NCBI GenBank assembly: GCA_964530335.1
Contig: CAZGYG010000001.1
Span: 1-64,000, forward strand
Source: VGDP01 sp964530335
Lineage (GTDB): Bacteria; Pseudomonadota; Alphaproteobacteria; SP197
Reading direction: 5' to 3'
Length of the DNA: 64,000 nucleotides
Shown piece after piece: positions 39,866 to 47,903 of the stretch. The notes below the pieces were generated by a model. That model had not been told where the DNA came from, did not search any database, and saw only the letters and a list, made by a program, of their open reading frames with translations. The first letter of the stretch is position 1; each line of letters begins with the position of its first letter. Made by a program: the position numbers and the translations under genes.

Positions 39866-40743
39866 CGCGGGTTACGGGGCCTCAGGTAGACGAACCAATA
39901 GACGAGGCCGACCAGCCCGGCGCCGCCAATGACGTTGCCGATCGTCACCGGGATTAGGTTGGCGACGGTCGCCCCGATGCTGACGGCGGCGAAGTCCACC
40001 GGCGTCGCGCCGATCCCGCTCCAGAACTCGGCCGGTGCGAACTCGCGGATCATGACCGCCACCGGCATGATGTACATATTGGCGACCGAGTGCTCGAAGC
40101 CGGCCGCGACGAAGGCGGTGGTCGGCGGCACGATGGCCAGGACTTTACCGGAGACGCGCCGCGCCCCGAGGCTGAGCCATACGGCCAGGCAGACCAGGAC
40201 GTTGCACAGCGCCCCGAGCACCACGGCCTGGCCGAAGCCGAGCTCGGTCTTGGCGCGCGCCGTCTCCAGGGCGACACGGCCGACCTCGCCGCCGGCGAAG
40301 GTATATTGGCCGGCGAGCACGACCATGGCCGCCGTCGCCACCGCGCCCACGGCGTTGCCGACGTAGACGATGCCCCACGCCCGCACCAGCGCACCGGCCG
40401 TGATGCGCCCGGCGGCCAAGGCCATGACCATCAGGCTGTTGCCCGTGAACAGTTCGGCGCCGCCGACCAACACCAGAACCAGGCCGAGCGAAAACGCCAA
40501 GCCACCGAGCAGGCGCGCCACACCCCATGGCAGGTCGCCGTCGCCGGCCAGCACCGTGGTCGAGAACATCGCGCCCAAGGCGATGAACGAACCCGCCAGG
40601 ACGGCCAGGACGAACAGGCTCGTCGCGTCCAACGCGGCCTTCGCCGCGCCCAGGTGCTCGGCGGCGCGGGCGATGTCGCGCGGCAGCAGCGCATCCGCTA
40701 GGGGTGGCGCCGGCCCTGGAACATCGGCACGGGCATCGGCCAT
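39862..40743 (-). CDS. formate/nitrite transporter family channel
   Basis: Pentameric inner-membrane anion channel family (FocA/NirC/FdhC type), 293 aa with six hydrophobic segments. Visible signatures are ELFTGNSLMVMALA (first half), FGQAVVLGALCNVLVCLAVW and the central-histidine segment GFEHSVANMYIMP, ending in GNVIGGAGLVGLVYW. The substrate cannot be decided: formate, nitrite, hydrosulfide and short-chain acids are all known in the family. It is the first gene of a - strand run and overlaps gltX by 4 nt, an unusual partner. Confidence 0.9.
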   Translation of the reverse strand: MADARADVPGPAPPLADALLPRDIARAAEHLGAAKAALDATSLFVLAVLAGSFIALGAMFSTTVLAGDGDLPWGVARLLGGLAFSLGLVLVLVGGAELFTGNSLMVMALAAGRITAGALVRAWGIVYVGNAVGAVATAAMVVLAGQYTFAGGEVGRVALETARAKTELGFGQAVVLGALCNVLVCLAVWLSLGARRVSGKVLAIVPPTTAFVAAGFEHSVANMYIMPVAVMIREFAPAEFWSGIGATPVDFAAVSIGATVANLIPVTIGNVIGGAGLVGLVYWFVYLRPRNPR

Positions 40744-40808
40744 GGGCTAACCTCGAAGTGGCAGGGGCGAGTTAGCGTCCCGTCCCGCGGCGCGTCAAGC
40801 TGGAGCCG

Positions 40809-42884
40809 ATGACGACACATCCTCTGGGCACGTTCCTGGCGGCGCTCGCGGCGGAGCGGGACCGCTGGGTTTTGTGGCTGCCGGTCGGCGTGGGCGTCGG
40901 CATCGGCGTTTACTTCGCCTTGCCGGCCGAGCCCGCGCCGTGGCTCGGCGCGTCGTGCGGCGTGGCGTTGCTCGCGGCCCTGGTCGCGGTCTGGCGGCGG
41001 GACAACGCGCGCCCTCTCGCCTGCGCGGGCCTCGCCCTCGCGCTCGGCTTCGCCGCGGCGCAGGCGCGCGTCGCGTCCGTGGACGCCCCGATCGCCCCCA
41101 TGGCGGAGGACCCGGCCGTGGTCATCGGGCGGGTGGTCCACGCCGAGCCCTGGCATTCCGGCGTGCGCCTGGTGCTCGATGAGCTCGACATTTGGCGATT
41201 GGATCGGCGCGAGACGCCCGAGCGGGTTCGCATCGCCGCCATGGGCTGGCACGTCGCGCCGCCGGCGCCGGGGACATGGGTACGGCTTTACGCGGAAATC
41301 GGGCCGCCCGGTACTCCCGTGGCGCCCGGCGCGTTCGATTTCGCGCGCCCCGCCTACTTCCAGCAGCTCGGCGGATTCGGCTTCGCGTACGGCAAGGGCA
41401 GGATCGTGGCCCCGGCGGAACCGGAGGGCTTCGCCTGGTATCTGAGCACGGTGCGCCACGACCTGTCGGCGCGGGTCCATGCGGCGCTACCCGGTGACAC
41501 CGGCGCTGTGGCCGCGGCGCTGCTGACCGGCGAGCGCGCCGCGATCCCCGACGACATCGACCTGGCCATGCGCGATTCCGGGCTCTACCACCTGCTCTCG
41601 ATCTCGGGGCTGCACCTGTCGCTGGTTGCCGGGCTCGTGTTCTTCCTCGTGCGCGCCGCCCTCGCGCTCATCGAGCCGGTGGCGCTGCGCTACCCGATCA
41701 AGAAGTGGGCGGCGGTGGCCGCGCTGGCGGCGACGGCGCTCTACCTCGGCCTGTCCGGCGTGGCGGTGCCGACGCTCCGGGCGTTCCTGATGACGACGAT
41801 CGCGCTGACCGCCGTGCTGCTCGACCGTTCGCCGTTCTCGATGCGCCTGGTCGCGGTGGCCGCGGGGATCCTGCTGCTGGCCCAGCCGGACAGCATGCTC
41901 GGCGCGAGCTTCCAGATGTCGTTCGCCGCCGTGGTCGCCCTGATCGCCTTCTTCGAGGAGGCGAGCGACCGCGGCTGGTTCGCGACCGCCGGACGCGGCT
42001 TGAGCCGGCGCGTCGCCGTCTACGTTACCGGAAGCGCGCTGACTTCGCTGGTCGCCGGCGCGGCCACCACGCCGTTCGTCGCCTACCACTTCGGCCGGAT
42101 CACCACCTGGGGCGTAGCCTCCAACGTGCTGGCGATACCGATCACCGGCATCTGGGTCATGCCGTGGGGATTGGCGGCGCTCGTGCTCGCGCCACTCGGG
42201 CTCGAGCGCCTGGCCCTGGTGCCCATGGGTTGGGGCATCGACGCGATCCTGGCGGTAGCGCGCTTCGTCGCGGCGTGGCCGGCCGCCGCGCTGGCCGTGC
42301 CCGCGGCGCCATTCGCGAGCCTGCTCGCAGTCACGGCCGGCGGGCTCTGGCTCACGCTCTGGCGCGGGCGCGTGCGCTGGCTCGGCGTCATCGGGTTCGC
42401 CGTCGCCGGCGCCCTGTGGGCGGTCCACGCGCCGCCCGACATGCTGATCGAGGCCACGGGCAGGATCGTCGCCGCGCGCGGGCCCGACGGCGAATGGGCG
42501 GTGTCGTCGCGGCGCAAGGCGCGGTACGTCGCCGAGACCTGGCTGCGCCAAGCGGGTCAGACCGCATGGGCGCCCTGGCCGCGCGCCGGCGAGGCGAACG
42601 GCTGGATCGCGTGCGATGAAACGACCTGCGTCTACACCAGCAACGGTCGCGCGGTGGCCATCGTCAGCGAGCCGTCACTGCTCGATGGCGTCTGCCCGGT
42701 GGCCGATGTGGTGGTGGTGCCGGGCCGTTCGGGCATCGAATGTCCGGGGGTGAACCTGGTCATCGACCAGGCACGGCTGGCCCAATTCGGCGCTCACGCG
42801 CTGTGGCTTGGCGAGGACGAGATCGAGGTCACGACCGTCGCCGAGACGCTGGGCGACCGGCCGTGGACCCGGGGCCGCCGCTAG
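40809..42884 (+). CDS. comEC: ComEC/Rec2 family competence-type membrane protein
   Basis: Putative inner-membrane DNA translocation channel; 691 aa. An N-terminal membrane segment and DUF4131-type domain (about 30-190) precede the Competence domain with its signature HLLSISGLHLSLVAG and many helices (about 220-490). A short soluble tail replaces the full metallo-beta-lactamase domain: no HxHxDH is seen. Such shortened ComEC proteins are common in alphaproteobacteria, and real transformability cannot be inferred. It is transcribed alone on +, divergent from the channel gene and convergent with lexA. Confidence 0.88.
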   Translation: MTTHPLGTFLAALAAERDRWVLWLPVGVGVGIGVYFALPAEPAPWLGASCGVALLAALVAVWRRDNARPLACAGLALALGFAAAQARVASVDAPIAPMAEDPAVVIGRVVHAEPWHSGVRLVLDELDIWRLDRRETPERVRIAAMGWHVAPPAPGTWVRLYAEIGPPGTPVAPGAFDFARPAYFQQLGGFGFAYGKGRIVAPAEPEGFAWYLSTVRHDLSARVHAALPGDTGAVAAALLTGERAAIPDDIDLAMRDSGLYHLLSISGLHLSLVAGLVFFLVRAALALIEPVALRYPIKKWAAVAALAATALYLGLSGVAVPTLRAFLMTTIALTAVLLDRSPFSMRLVAVAAGILLLAQPDSMLGASFQMSFAAVVALIAFFEEASDRGWFATAGRGLSRRVAVYVTGSALTSLVAGAATTPFVAYHFGRITTWGVASNVLAIPITGIWVMPWGLAALVLAPLGLERLALVPMGWGIDAILAVARFVAAWPAAALAVPAAPFASLLAVTAGGLWLTLWRGRVRWLGVIGFAVAGALWAVHAPPDMLIEATGRIVAARGPDGEWAVSSRRKARYVAETWLRQAGQTAWAPWPRAGEANGWIACDETTCVYTSNGRAVAIVSEPSLLDGVCPVADVVVVPGRSGIECPGVNLVIDQARLAQFGAHALWLGEDEIEVTTVAETLGDRPWTRGRR

Positions 42885-42915
42885 CCGCGTCCGATCGATG
42901 GCTGCGAAAGGCCGC

Positions 42916-43611
42916 TCAGTACGAACGATAGAGCGCGACGAGCCGGCCCTGGATGCGCACCCGGTCCGGTCCGAAGATGCGAGTCTCGAACTTCGCGTTG
43001 GCGGGTTCCAGCGCGACCGACGCGCCCTTGCGGCGCAGGCGCTTGAGGGTGGCCTCGGATTCGTCGATCAGGGCGACGACGATGTCGCCGTTCTCGGCGC
43101 TGTCGCAGCGGCGAAGCACGGCCACGTCGCCGTCGAGGATCCCGGCATCGATCATGGAGTCGCCTTCGACGGTGAGAGCGTAGTGTTCGCCGCCGCCGGC
43201 CAGCGCGGCCGGCACCTCGATCGAGTCCTCGGGATGGCGCAGCGCCTCGATCGGCGTACCGGCGGCGATCTTGCCGTAGAGCGGCAGGATCGTCGTGCCG
43301 CGCCCCGGCTCGCCGGCCGGTTCCGGCCGCCTGGCGGCGAAGGGTTCGACCTTATTGCCGGCGATAACGCTCGGCGTGAAGCCGGCCACGCCGCCGCCCG
43401 GCGGCAGCTTGACGACCTCGAGCGCCCGGGCGCGATGGGGCAAACGGCGCAGGAACCCGCGCTCCTCGAGCGCGGTGATCAGCCGGTGGATGCCCGACTT
43501 GGACCGCAGCTTGAGCGCCTCCTTCATCTCCTCGAACGAGGGCGAAACGCCGTCGGCCTGGAGCCGGCGGTGGATGTAGAGCAGGAGCTCGTGCTGCTTC
43601 TTGGTGAGCAT
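42916..43611 (-). CDS. lexA: LexA SOS repressor
   Basis: Repressor of the DNA damage response, which cleaves itself when RecA is activated; 231 aa. The N-terminal winged helix starts MLTKKQHELLLYIHRR. The C-terminal S24 peptidase domain has the catalytic serine in VEGDSMIDAGILDGD and the lysine in the following VVALIDESEATLKR stretch. The ATG at 43611 is preferred; an earlier in-frame start would overlap the SOS promoter. Its promoter carries its own operator, so autoregulation is expected. Confidence 0.95.
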   Translation of the reverse strand: MLTKKQHELLLYIHRRLQADGVSPSFEEMKEALKLRSKSGIHRLITALEERGFLRRLPHRARALEVVKLPPGGGVAGFTPSVIAGNKVEPFAARRPEPAGEPGRGTTILPLYGKIAAGTPIEALRHPEDSIEVPAALAGGGEHYALTVEGDSMIDAGILDGDVAVLRRCDSAENGDIVVALIDESEATLKRLRRKGASVALEPANAKFETRIFGPDRVRIQGRLVALYRSY

Positions 43612-43649
43612 GGTCGGCCTCGCAACAAAATCTAGAACAAAACCTAAAC

Positions 43650-43688
43650 GTTCACGCATGTTCTAGTTTAGTTCCGATGCGAGGTCAA
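43650..43688 (-). promoter_or_regulatory. lexA promoter with alphaproteobacterial SOS box
   Basis: On the - strand TTGACC (43688-43683), a 17-bp spacer and TAGAAC (43665-43660) form a good promoter. Inside it GAAC-N7-GAAC (43674-43660; GTTC-N7-GTTC on +) is the canonical alphaproteobacterial LexA box. A third GTTC (43650-43653 on +) lies 6 bp further on, so half-sites are stacked. The box is about 50 nt upstream of the lexA ATG. Confidence 0.85.
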
Positions 43689-43698
43689 GCCCCATCAA

Positions 43699-44901
43699 TT
43701 ACAGGGGTATGTAGGCGATGGCTTGGCCGGGGGCGGCGGCGGGCGCGTGGGGCGGGCGCACGGCCAGCGCCCCGGACTCGGCGAGCGTCGCCAGCATCGA
43801 ACTGTCCTGGCGGTCGAACGGCGTCACGACGACGGTGCCGTCGGCGCGTTGCGCCAGGGCCGCGCGCAGGTACTCCTGGCGGTCGTCGTTGGCGCCGAGC
43901 GCGCGCCCGAGCACGCCGAGCCGCAACGGCTCCGCCGCCGCGTTCAGGCCCTGGAGCGCGAGCACGGCCGGGCGCACGAACAGCATGGCGCAGACCAGCG
44001 ACGACACCGGATTGCCCGGCAGGCCCAGCAGCGGCACGCCCCGGTAGGCGCCGAACAGGAACGGCTTGCCCGGGCGCATGGCGATGCGCCAGAAACCGAT
44101 GTCGAGCCCCTCGCGGCCGAGCACCGGGCGCACCAGGTCGTGCTCGCCGACCGAGGCGCCGCCGGTCAGCACGACCAGATCGGCGCCCTCGGCCTCGGCC
44201 ATCGCGGCGATCAGCGCCTCGGGCGTGTCGCGGGCGATGCCGAGCGAGAGCGGCACGCCGCCGGCCTCGGCCACGATGGCGGCGAGGGCGAGGGCGTTGG
44301 CGCTGACGATCTGATTGGGTCCGATCGGATCGCCCGGCATGACGATCTCGTCGCCGGTGGACAGCACGGCGACGCGCGGCCGGCGGCGGACCCGCACCCA
44401 GGGCACGTTCATCGCCGCCGTGAGCGCGATCGCGCGTGGCCCGAGCAGCGTGCCGGCGCGCGGGCCCCGGTCGCCGGTCGCGAAGTCGAGCCCCGCCCGC
44501 CGCACGTACAGGCCCGCGGTCACGCCGCTCCTCGCCACGACGCGGTCGGCCTCGGCCTCGGCGTTCTCCTGGATCAGCACCGCGTCGGCCCCCGCCGGCA
44601 TGGGCGCGCCGGTGAAGATGCGCACGGTCTGTCCGGGGCCGACGCGGCCACTGAAGCCATTGCCCGCGTGGGACGTGCCGATCAGTTCGAGCCGCGCCGG
44701 TACTGCGGCCAGATCGGCGGCGCGGACCGCGTAGCCATCCATGGCCGAGCAATCGAACGGCGGCTTGGTTAGCCGGGCGACGACGTCCTCGGCCAAGGCG
44801 CGGCCGTGCGCCTCCGCCAGGGCGACCTGCTCGGACGGCACGGGGCGGCACGCGCCGACGACCCGGCGCACGGCCTCATCGACCGCCAGCAGCGCCGTCA
44901 C
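43699..44901 (-). CDS. moeA: molybdopterin molybdotransferase MoeA
   Basis: Inserts molybdate into adenylylated molybdopterin in Mo-cofactor synthesis; 400 aa. FDCSAMDGYAVRAAD, the VLSTGDEIV motif and LTGGASVGEHD are characteristic, as is the final LLGLPGNPVSS region. The GTG at 44901 overlaps the moaC stop (GTGA); open frames further upstream are inside moaC. The product ends at 43699, just upstream of the lexA promoter. Confidence 0.95.
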   Translation of the reverse strand: MTALLAVDEAVRRVVGACRPVPSEQVALAEAHGRALAEDVVARLTKPPFDCSAMDGYAVRAADLAAVPARLELIGTSHAGNGFSGRVGPGQTVRIFTGAPMPAGADAVLIQENAEAEADRVVARSGVTAGLYVRRAGLDFATGDRGPRAGTLLGPRAIALTAAMNVPWVRVRRRPRVAVLSTGDEIVMPGDPIGPNQIVSANALALAAIVAEAGGVPLSLGIARDTPEALIAAMAEAEGADLVVLTGGASVGEHDLVRPVLGREGLDIGFWRIAMRPGKPFLFGAYRGVPLLGLPGNPVSSLVCAMLFVRPAVLALQGLNAAAEPLRLGVLGRALGANDDRQEYLRAALAQRADGTVVVTPFDRQDSSMLATLAESGALAVRPPHAPAAAPGQAIAYIPL

Positions 44902-45374
44902 GAGCGCTCGAACGTGCCGGAGCGGCCGCCGGACTTGCGCACCAGCTCGATGCGCTCGATCGTCATGGCGCGGTCGACCGCCTTGCACATGTCGTAGACG
45001 GTCAGCGCCGCGGCGGCGACCGCGAGCATCGCTTCCATCTCGACCCCGGTGGGGCCGACCACCTTGCACGTCGCCTCGATCACGACGCACGAGTTGGCTG
45101 GATCGGTCACCACGTCGACCGTGACCGCGCCGAGCGGCAGCGGATGGCACAGCGGAATCAGGTCGGGCGTGCGCTTGGCCGCCATGATGCCGGCGATGCG
45201 CGCCGTCGCCAGCACGTCGCCCTTGGGCACGCCCTTGGCGTCGATCAGCGCCACGGTCTCGGGCTTCATGTGCACCCGGCCGCGCGCCGTCGCGGCGCGC
45301 ACGGTCGCGCCCTTGGCGGTCACGTCGACCATGACCGCCTTGCCGTCGTCGCCGATGTGCGTGAGCTTGGTCAC
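44898..45374 (-). CDS. moaC: cyclic pyranopterin monophosphate synthase MoaC
   Basis: Second enzyme of molybdopterin synthesis, forming cPMP from the MoaA product; 158 aa. AAKRTPDLIPLCHPLPLG, GVEMEAMLAVA and TVYDMCKAVDRAM hold the conserved Lys, His, Glu and Asp of the active site. It is sandwiched with 4-nt overlaps between trpC and moeA, so Mo-cofactor and tryptophan genes form one translational chain. The moaA partner is not in this window. Confidence 0.96.
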   Translation of the reverse strand: MTKLTHIGDDGKAVMVDVTAKGATVRAATARGRVHMKPETVALIDAKGVPKGDVLATARIAGIMAAKRTPDLIPLCHPLPLGAVTVDVVTDPANSCVVIEATCKVVGPTGVEMEAMLAVAAAALTVYDMCKAVDRAMTIERIELVRKSGGRSGTFERS

Positions 45375-46180
45375 GCCGACGCCCTTCGCGGCGCGGCGCG
45401 GCCGAGCAGCCGGGCCGTCGCGCCGGCCACGTCGGCCTGGCGCATCAAGGATTCGCCGACCAGGAAGCGGCGGATGCCGGCGTTGGCCAGACGCAACATG
45501 TCCGCGTGGCCCTGGATGCCGCTTTCGGCGACCAGGTCGCGGCCCTGGGCGCGCGCGGCCAGGCGCTCGCTGGTCGCCAGATCGGTCTTGAGCGTGCGCA
45601 GATTCCGGTTGTTGACGCCGAGCAGCGGCGGTTCGAGCGGCAAGGCGCGCGCGAGCTCCGCCTCGTCGTGGACCTCGATCAGAACGTCGAGCCCGACCTC
45701 GACCGCGGTCGCCATCAGCTCGGCCGCGGTCGCGTCGTCGAGCGCGGCCATGATCAGCAGCACGCCGTCGGCGCCAATCGCGCGCGCCTCGACCACCTGG
45801 TACGGGTCGATCGTGAAATCCTTGCGCAGGACGGGCAGGGGGACCGCGGCGCGCGCCGCCACCAGGTGCGCGTCCGCGCCTTGGAAGTACGGCACGTCGG
45901 TCAGCACGGAAAGCGCGGCGGCGCCGCCCGCGTGGCAGGCCCGGGCCAGGGCGGCCGGGTCGAAGTCGGCGCGGATCAGGCCGTGGCTCGGGCTCGCCTT
46001 CTTGAGCTCGGCGATCAGGCCGAAATCGCTCGCCGCCGCTTCCGCCAGGCGCGCCGCGAGACCGCGCGGGGCCGGCGCCGCGCGGGCCTCGGCCAGCAGC
46101 GTCGCCAGCGGCCGCCGCGCCTTGCGCAAGGCCACGTCGCGCCGCTTGTCGGCGACGATGCGCGCCAGCATGTCGGTCAT
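45371..46180 (-). CDS. trpC: indole-3-glycerol phosphate synthase
   Basis: Fourth step of tryptophan synthesis; TIM-barrel of 269 aa, monofunctional. It begins with the family's MLARIVADKRRDVALRK-type helix, and has LIAELKKASPSHG, PVLRKDFTIDPYQ, GVNNRNL and the C-terminal FLVGESLMR phosphate loop. The ATG at 46180 is preferred; another ATG 14 nt upstream arises from a short duplication and opens only a five-codon frame (MTDVP). Confidence 0.95.
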   Translation of the reverse strand: MTDMLARIVADKRRDVALRKARRPLATLLAEARAAPAPRGLAARLAEAAASDFGLIAELKKASPSHGLIRADFDPAALARACHAGGAAALSVLTDVPYFQGADAHLVAARAAVPLPVLRKDFTIDPYQVVEARAIGADGVLLIMAALDDATAAELMATAVEVGLDVLIEVHDEAELARALPLEPPLLGVNNRNLRTLKTDLATSERLAARAQGRDLVAESGIQGHADMLRLANAGIRRFLVGESLMRQADVAGATARLLGRAAPRRASA

Positions 46181-46199
46181 GGCACGTCGGTCATGGTCA
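46172..46199 (-). repeat. 14-bp near-perfect tandem duplication at the trpD/trpC junction
   Basis: On + the 11 bp GTCGGTCATGG recur with a 14-bp period (46172-46182 and 46186-46196). Each copy carries an ATG on the - strand. The upstream ATG (46194) reads MTDVP then stops at a TGA overlapping the trpC ATG, so it makes a mini-frame between trpD and trpC. Confidence 0.85.
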
Positions 46200-47225
46200 G
46201 GCCCTGCCTTGGGTGATGGCCACCAGCCGGTCGAGCCGGGCCCGGGCTTCGCCATTGTCGATCGAGGCCGCCGCCGCCGCCACGCCGGACTTGAGGTCGC
46301 GCGCCTTGCCGGCGACCACGAGCGCCGCCGCGGCGTTGAGCAGCACGGTGTCGCGGTAAGCCCCGGGCGCGCCGCCCAGCAAGGCCTTGAGCGCCGCCGC
46401 GTTGTCCTCGGCCGAGCCGCCCAGGATGTCGCCGGACCCGTGCGCGGGCAGGCCGGCGTCCGCGGCCCCGACGGCGATGTGGCTGACCTGGCCGGCGTCC
46501 AGCACGGCGACCGTATTGGCGCCGGCGAGGGTCAGTTCGTCGCAGCCGTCGCTCGAATGGACGACCCAGGCGCGCTCGGCGCCGAGGCGGCCGAGCACCC
46601 GGGCGATGGTGTCGACCCAGTCGGCCGAGAACACGCCGACCAGCAGCCGGGCGACGCCCGCCGGGTTGCAGATCGGCCCGAGCAGGTTGAACATCGTGCG
46701 GGTGCCAAGCTCGACCCGCACGCCCCCGACGTGACGCATGGCGCCGTGGTGGCGCGGCGCCAGCATGAACGCGAAGCCATTGTCGTCGAGCGCGCGCTGA
46801 ACGACGTCGAAATCCGCGTCCAGGTTGACGCCGAGCGCGGCCAGGACGTCGGCCGCGCCGGACTTCGACGACATCGCGCGGTTGCCGTGCTTGGCGACGG
46901 GCACGCCAGCGCCGGCGACGACCAGGGCGGCGGCGGTCGAGACGTTGAGCGTGCCGCGGCCGTCCCCGCCGGTGCCGACCACGTCGATGGCGCCCGGCGG
47001 CGCGGTCATGCGCCGCATCTTGGCGCGCATGGTGGTCGCCGCGCCGGTGATCTCCTCGACGGTCTCGCCGCGCACCCTGAGCGCCATGAGAAAGCCGCCG
47101 ATCTGCGCCGGCGTGGCCTCGCCCGACATGATGATGTCGACCGCGTCGCGCGCCTCCTCGACGTCAAGGGCCGCGCCCGCGCCGAGCCTGGCCAGGGCGC
47201 CCTTGAGCGAACGTTCCTCGCTCAT
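46197..47225 (-). CDS. trpD: anthranilate phosphoribosyltransferase
   Basis: Transfers phosphoribosyl from PRPP to anthranilate; 342 aa, monofunctional. VVGTGGDGRGTLNVSTAAA (PRPP loop), KHGNRAMSSKSG and the NLLGPICNPA segment are diagnostic. The ATG at 47225 overlaps the trpG stop by 4 nt (ATGA). Open frames extend upstream on the same frame into trpG/trpE but are not coding there. Confidence 0.96.
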   Translation of the reverse strand: MSEERSLKGALARLGAGAALDVEEARDAVDIIMSGEATPAQIGGFLMALRVRGETVEEITGAATTMRAKMRRMTAPPGAIDVVGTGGDGRGTLNVSTAAALVVAGAGVPVAKHGNRAMSSKSGAADVLAALGVNLDADFDVVQRALDDNGFAFMLAPRHHGAMRHVGGVRVELGTRTMFNLLGPICNPAGVARLLVGVFSADWVDTIARVLGRLGAERAWVVHSSDGCDELTLAGANTVAVLDAGQVSHIAVGAADAGLPAHGSGDILGGSAEDNAAALKALLGGAPGAYRDTVLLNAAAALVVAGKARDLKSGVAAAAASIDNGEARARLDRLVAITQGRA

Positions 47226-47803
47226 GCCGCGTTGCGCCGGGGCGCCATCCCCGGCACCGCGCGCAGGAAGTTCGCGAGCAGGGCATGGCCGTGCTCCGAA
47301 GCGATGCTTTCGGGATGGAACTGCACGCCGAACACCGGCAAGGCGCGGTGCTGCACGCCCATGACCACGCCGTCCTTTGTCTCCGCCGTAACCTCGAGCA
47401 CCTCGGGCAGCGACGCCCGTTCGACCACCAGCGAATGGTAGCGCGTCGCCTGGAACGGAGATGGCAGGCCGGCGAATACGCCCTTGCCGGTATGGCGAAT
47501 CGCGCTGAGCTTGCCGTGCATGATCGCCGGCGCGCGCACGATCCGCCCGCCGAACGCTTGCCCGATCGCCTGGTGGCCCAGGCACACGCCCAGGATCGGC
47601 AGCCGCGAGGCTAGCCGGGTGACCAGTTCGAGGCAGATTCCGGCGCGATCCGGGTCGCACGGGCCCGGCGACATCACGATGCCCGCCGGTGGCGCCGCCG
47701 CGATGTCGTCGACCGTGACGGCGTCGTTGCGCTTGACCACGACCTCGGCGCCGAGCTCGCCCAGGAAGTGGACCAGGTTGTAGGTGAAGCTGTCGTAGTT
47801 GTC
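47222..47803 (-). CDS. trpG: anthranilate synthase glutamine amidotransferase, 5' lost in gap
   Basis: Class I glutamine amidotransferase that delivers ammonia to TrpE; 193 aa are present. The first residues seen are DNYDSFTYNLVHF, so only about the first four to six residues are lost in the N run. The catalytic Cys is in LGVCLGHQAIGQAF and the His/Glu in FGVQFHPESIASEHG. Whether it is separate from or fused to trpE cannot be decided because the gap covers the junction; overlap with trpD favours a trpGDC unit. Confidence 0.93.
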   Translation of the reverse strand, partial: DNYDSFTYNLVHFLGELGAEVVVKRNDAVTVDDIAAAPPAGIVMSPGPCDPDRAGICLELVTRLASRLPILGVCLGHQAIGQAFGGRIVRAPAIMHGKLSAIRHTGKGVFAGLPSPFQATRYHSLVVERASLPEVLEVTAETKDGVVMGVQHRALPVFGVQFHPESIASEHGHALLANFLRAVPGMAPRRNAA

Positions 47804-47903
47804 NNNNNNNNNNNNNNNNNNNNNNNNNNNNNNNNNNNNNNNNNNNNNNNNNNNNNNNNNNNNNNNNNNNNNNNNNNNNNNNNNNNNNNNNNNNNNNNNN
47901 NNN
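47804..47903. other. 100-N scaffold gap at the trpE/trpG junction
   Basis: The run is exactly 100 N, a placeholder length. The flanks share no repeat, so real sequence is missing. TrpE is cut after VLYIQAG, which by comparison with the family leaves about 30-45 C-terminal residues unseen, plus the first residues of TrpG. Confidence 0.98.

Noticed and set aside
40809..42884. ComEC as proof of natural competence
   Set aside because: The C-terminal nuclease-like domain motif is absent and no other competence genes are in the window; ComEC-like proteins are widespread in bacteria not known to be transformable.
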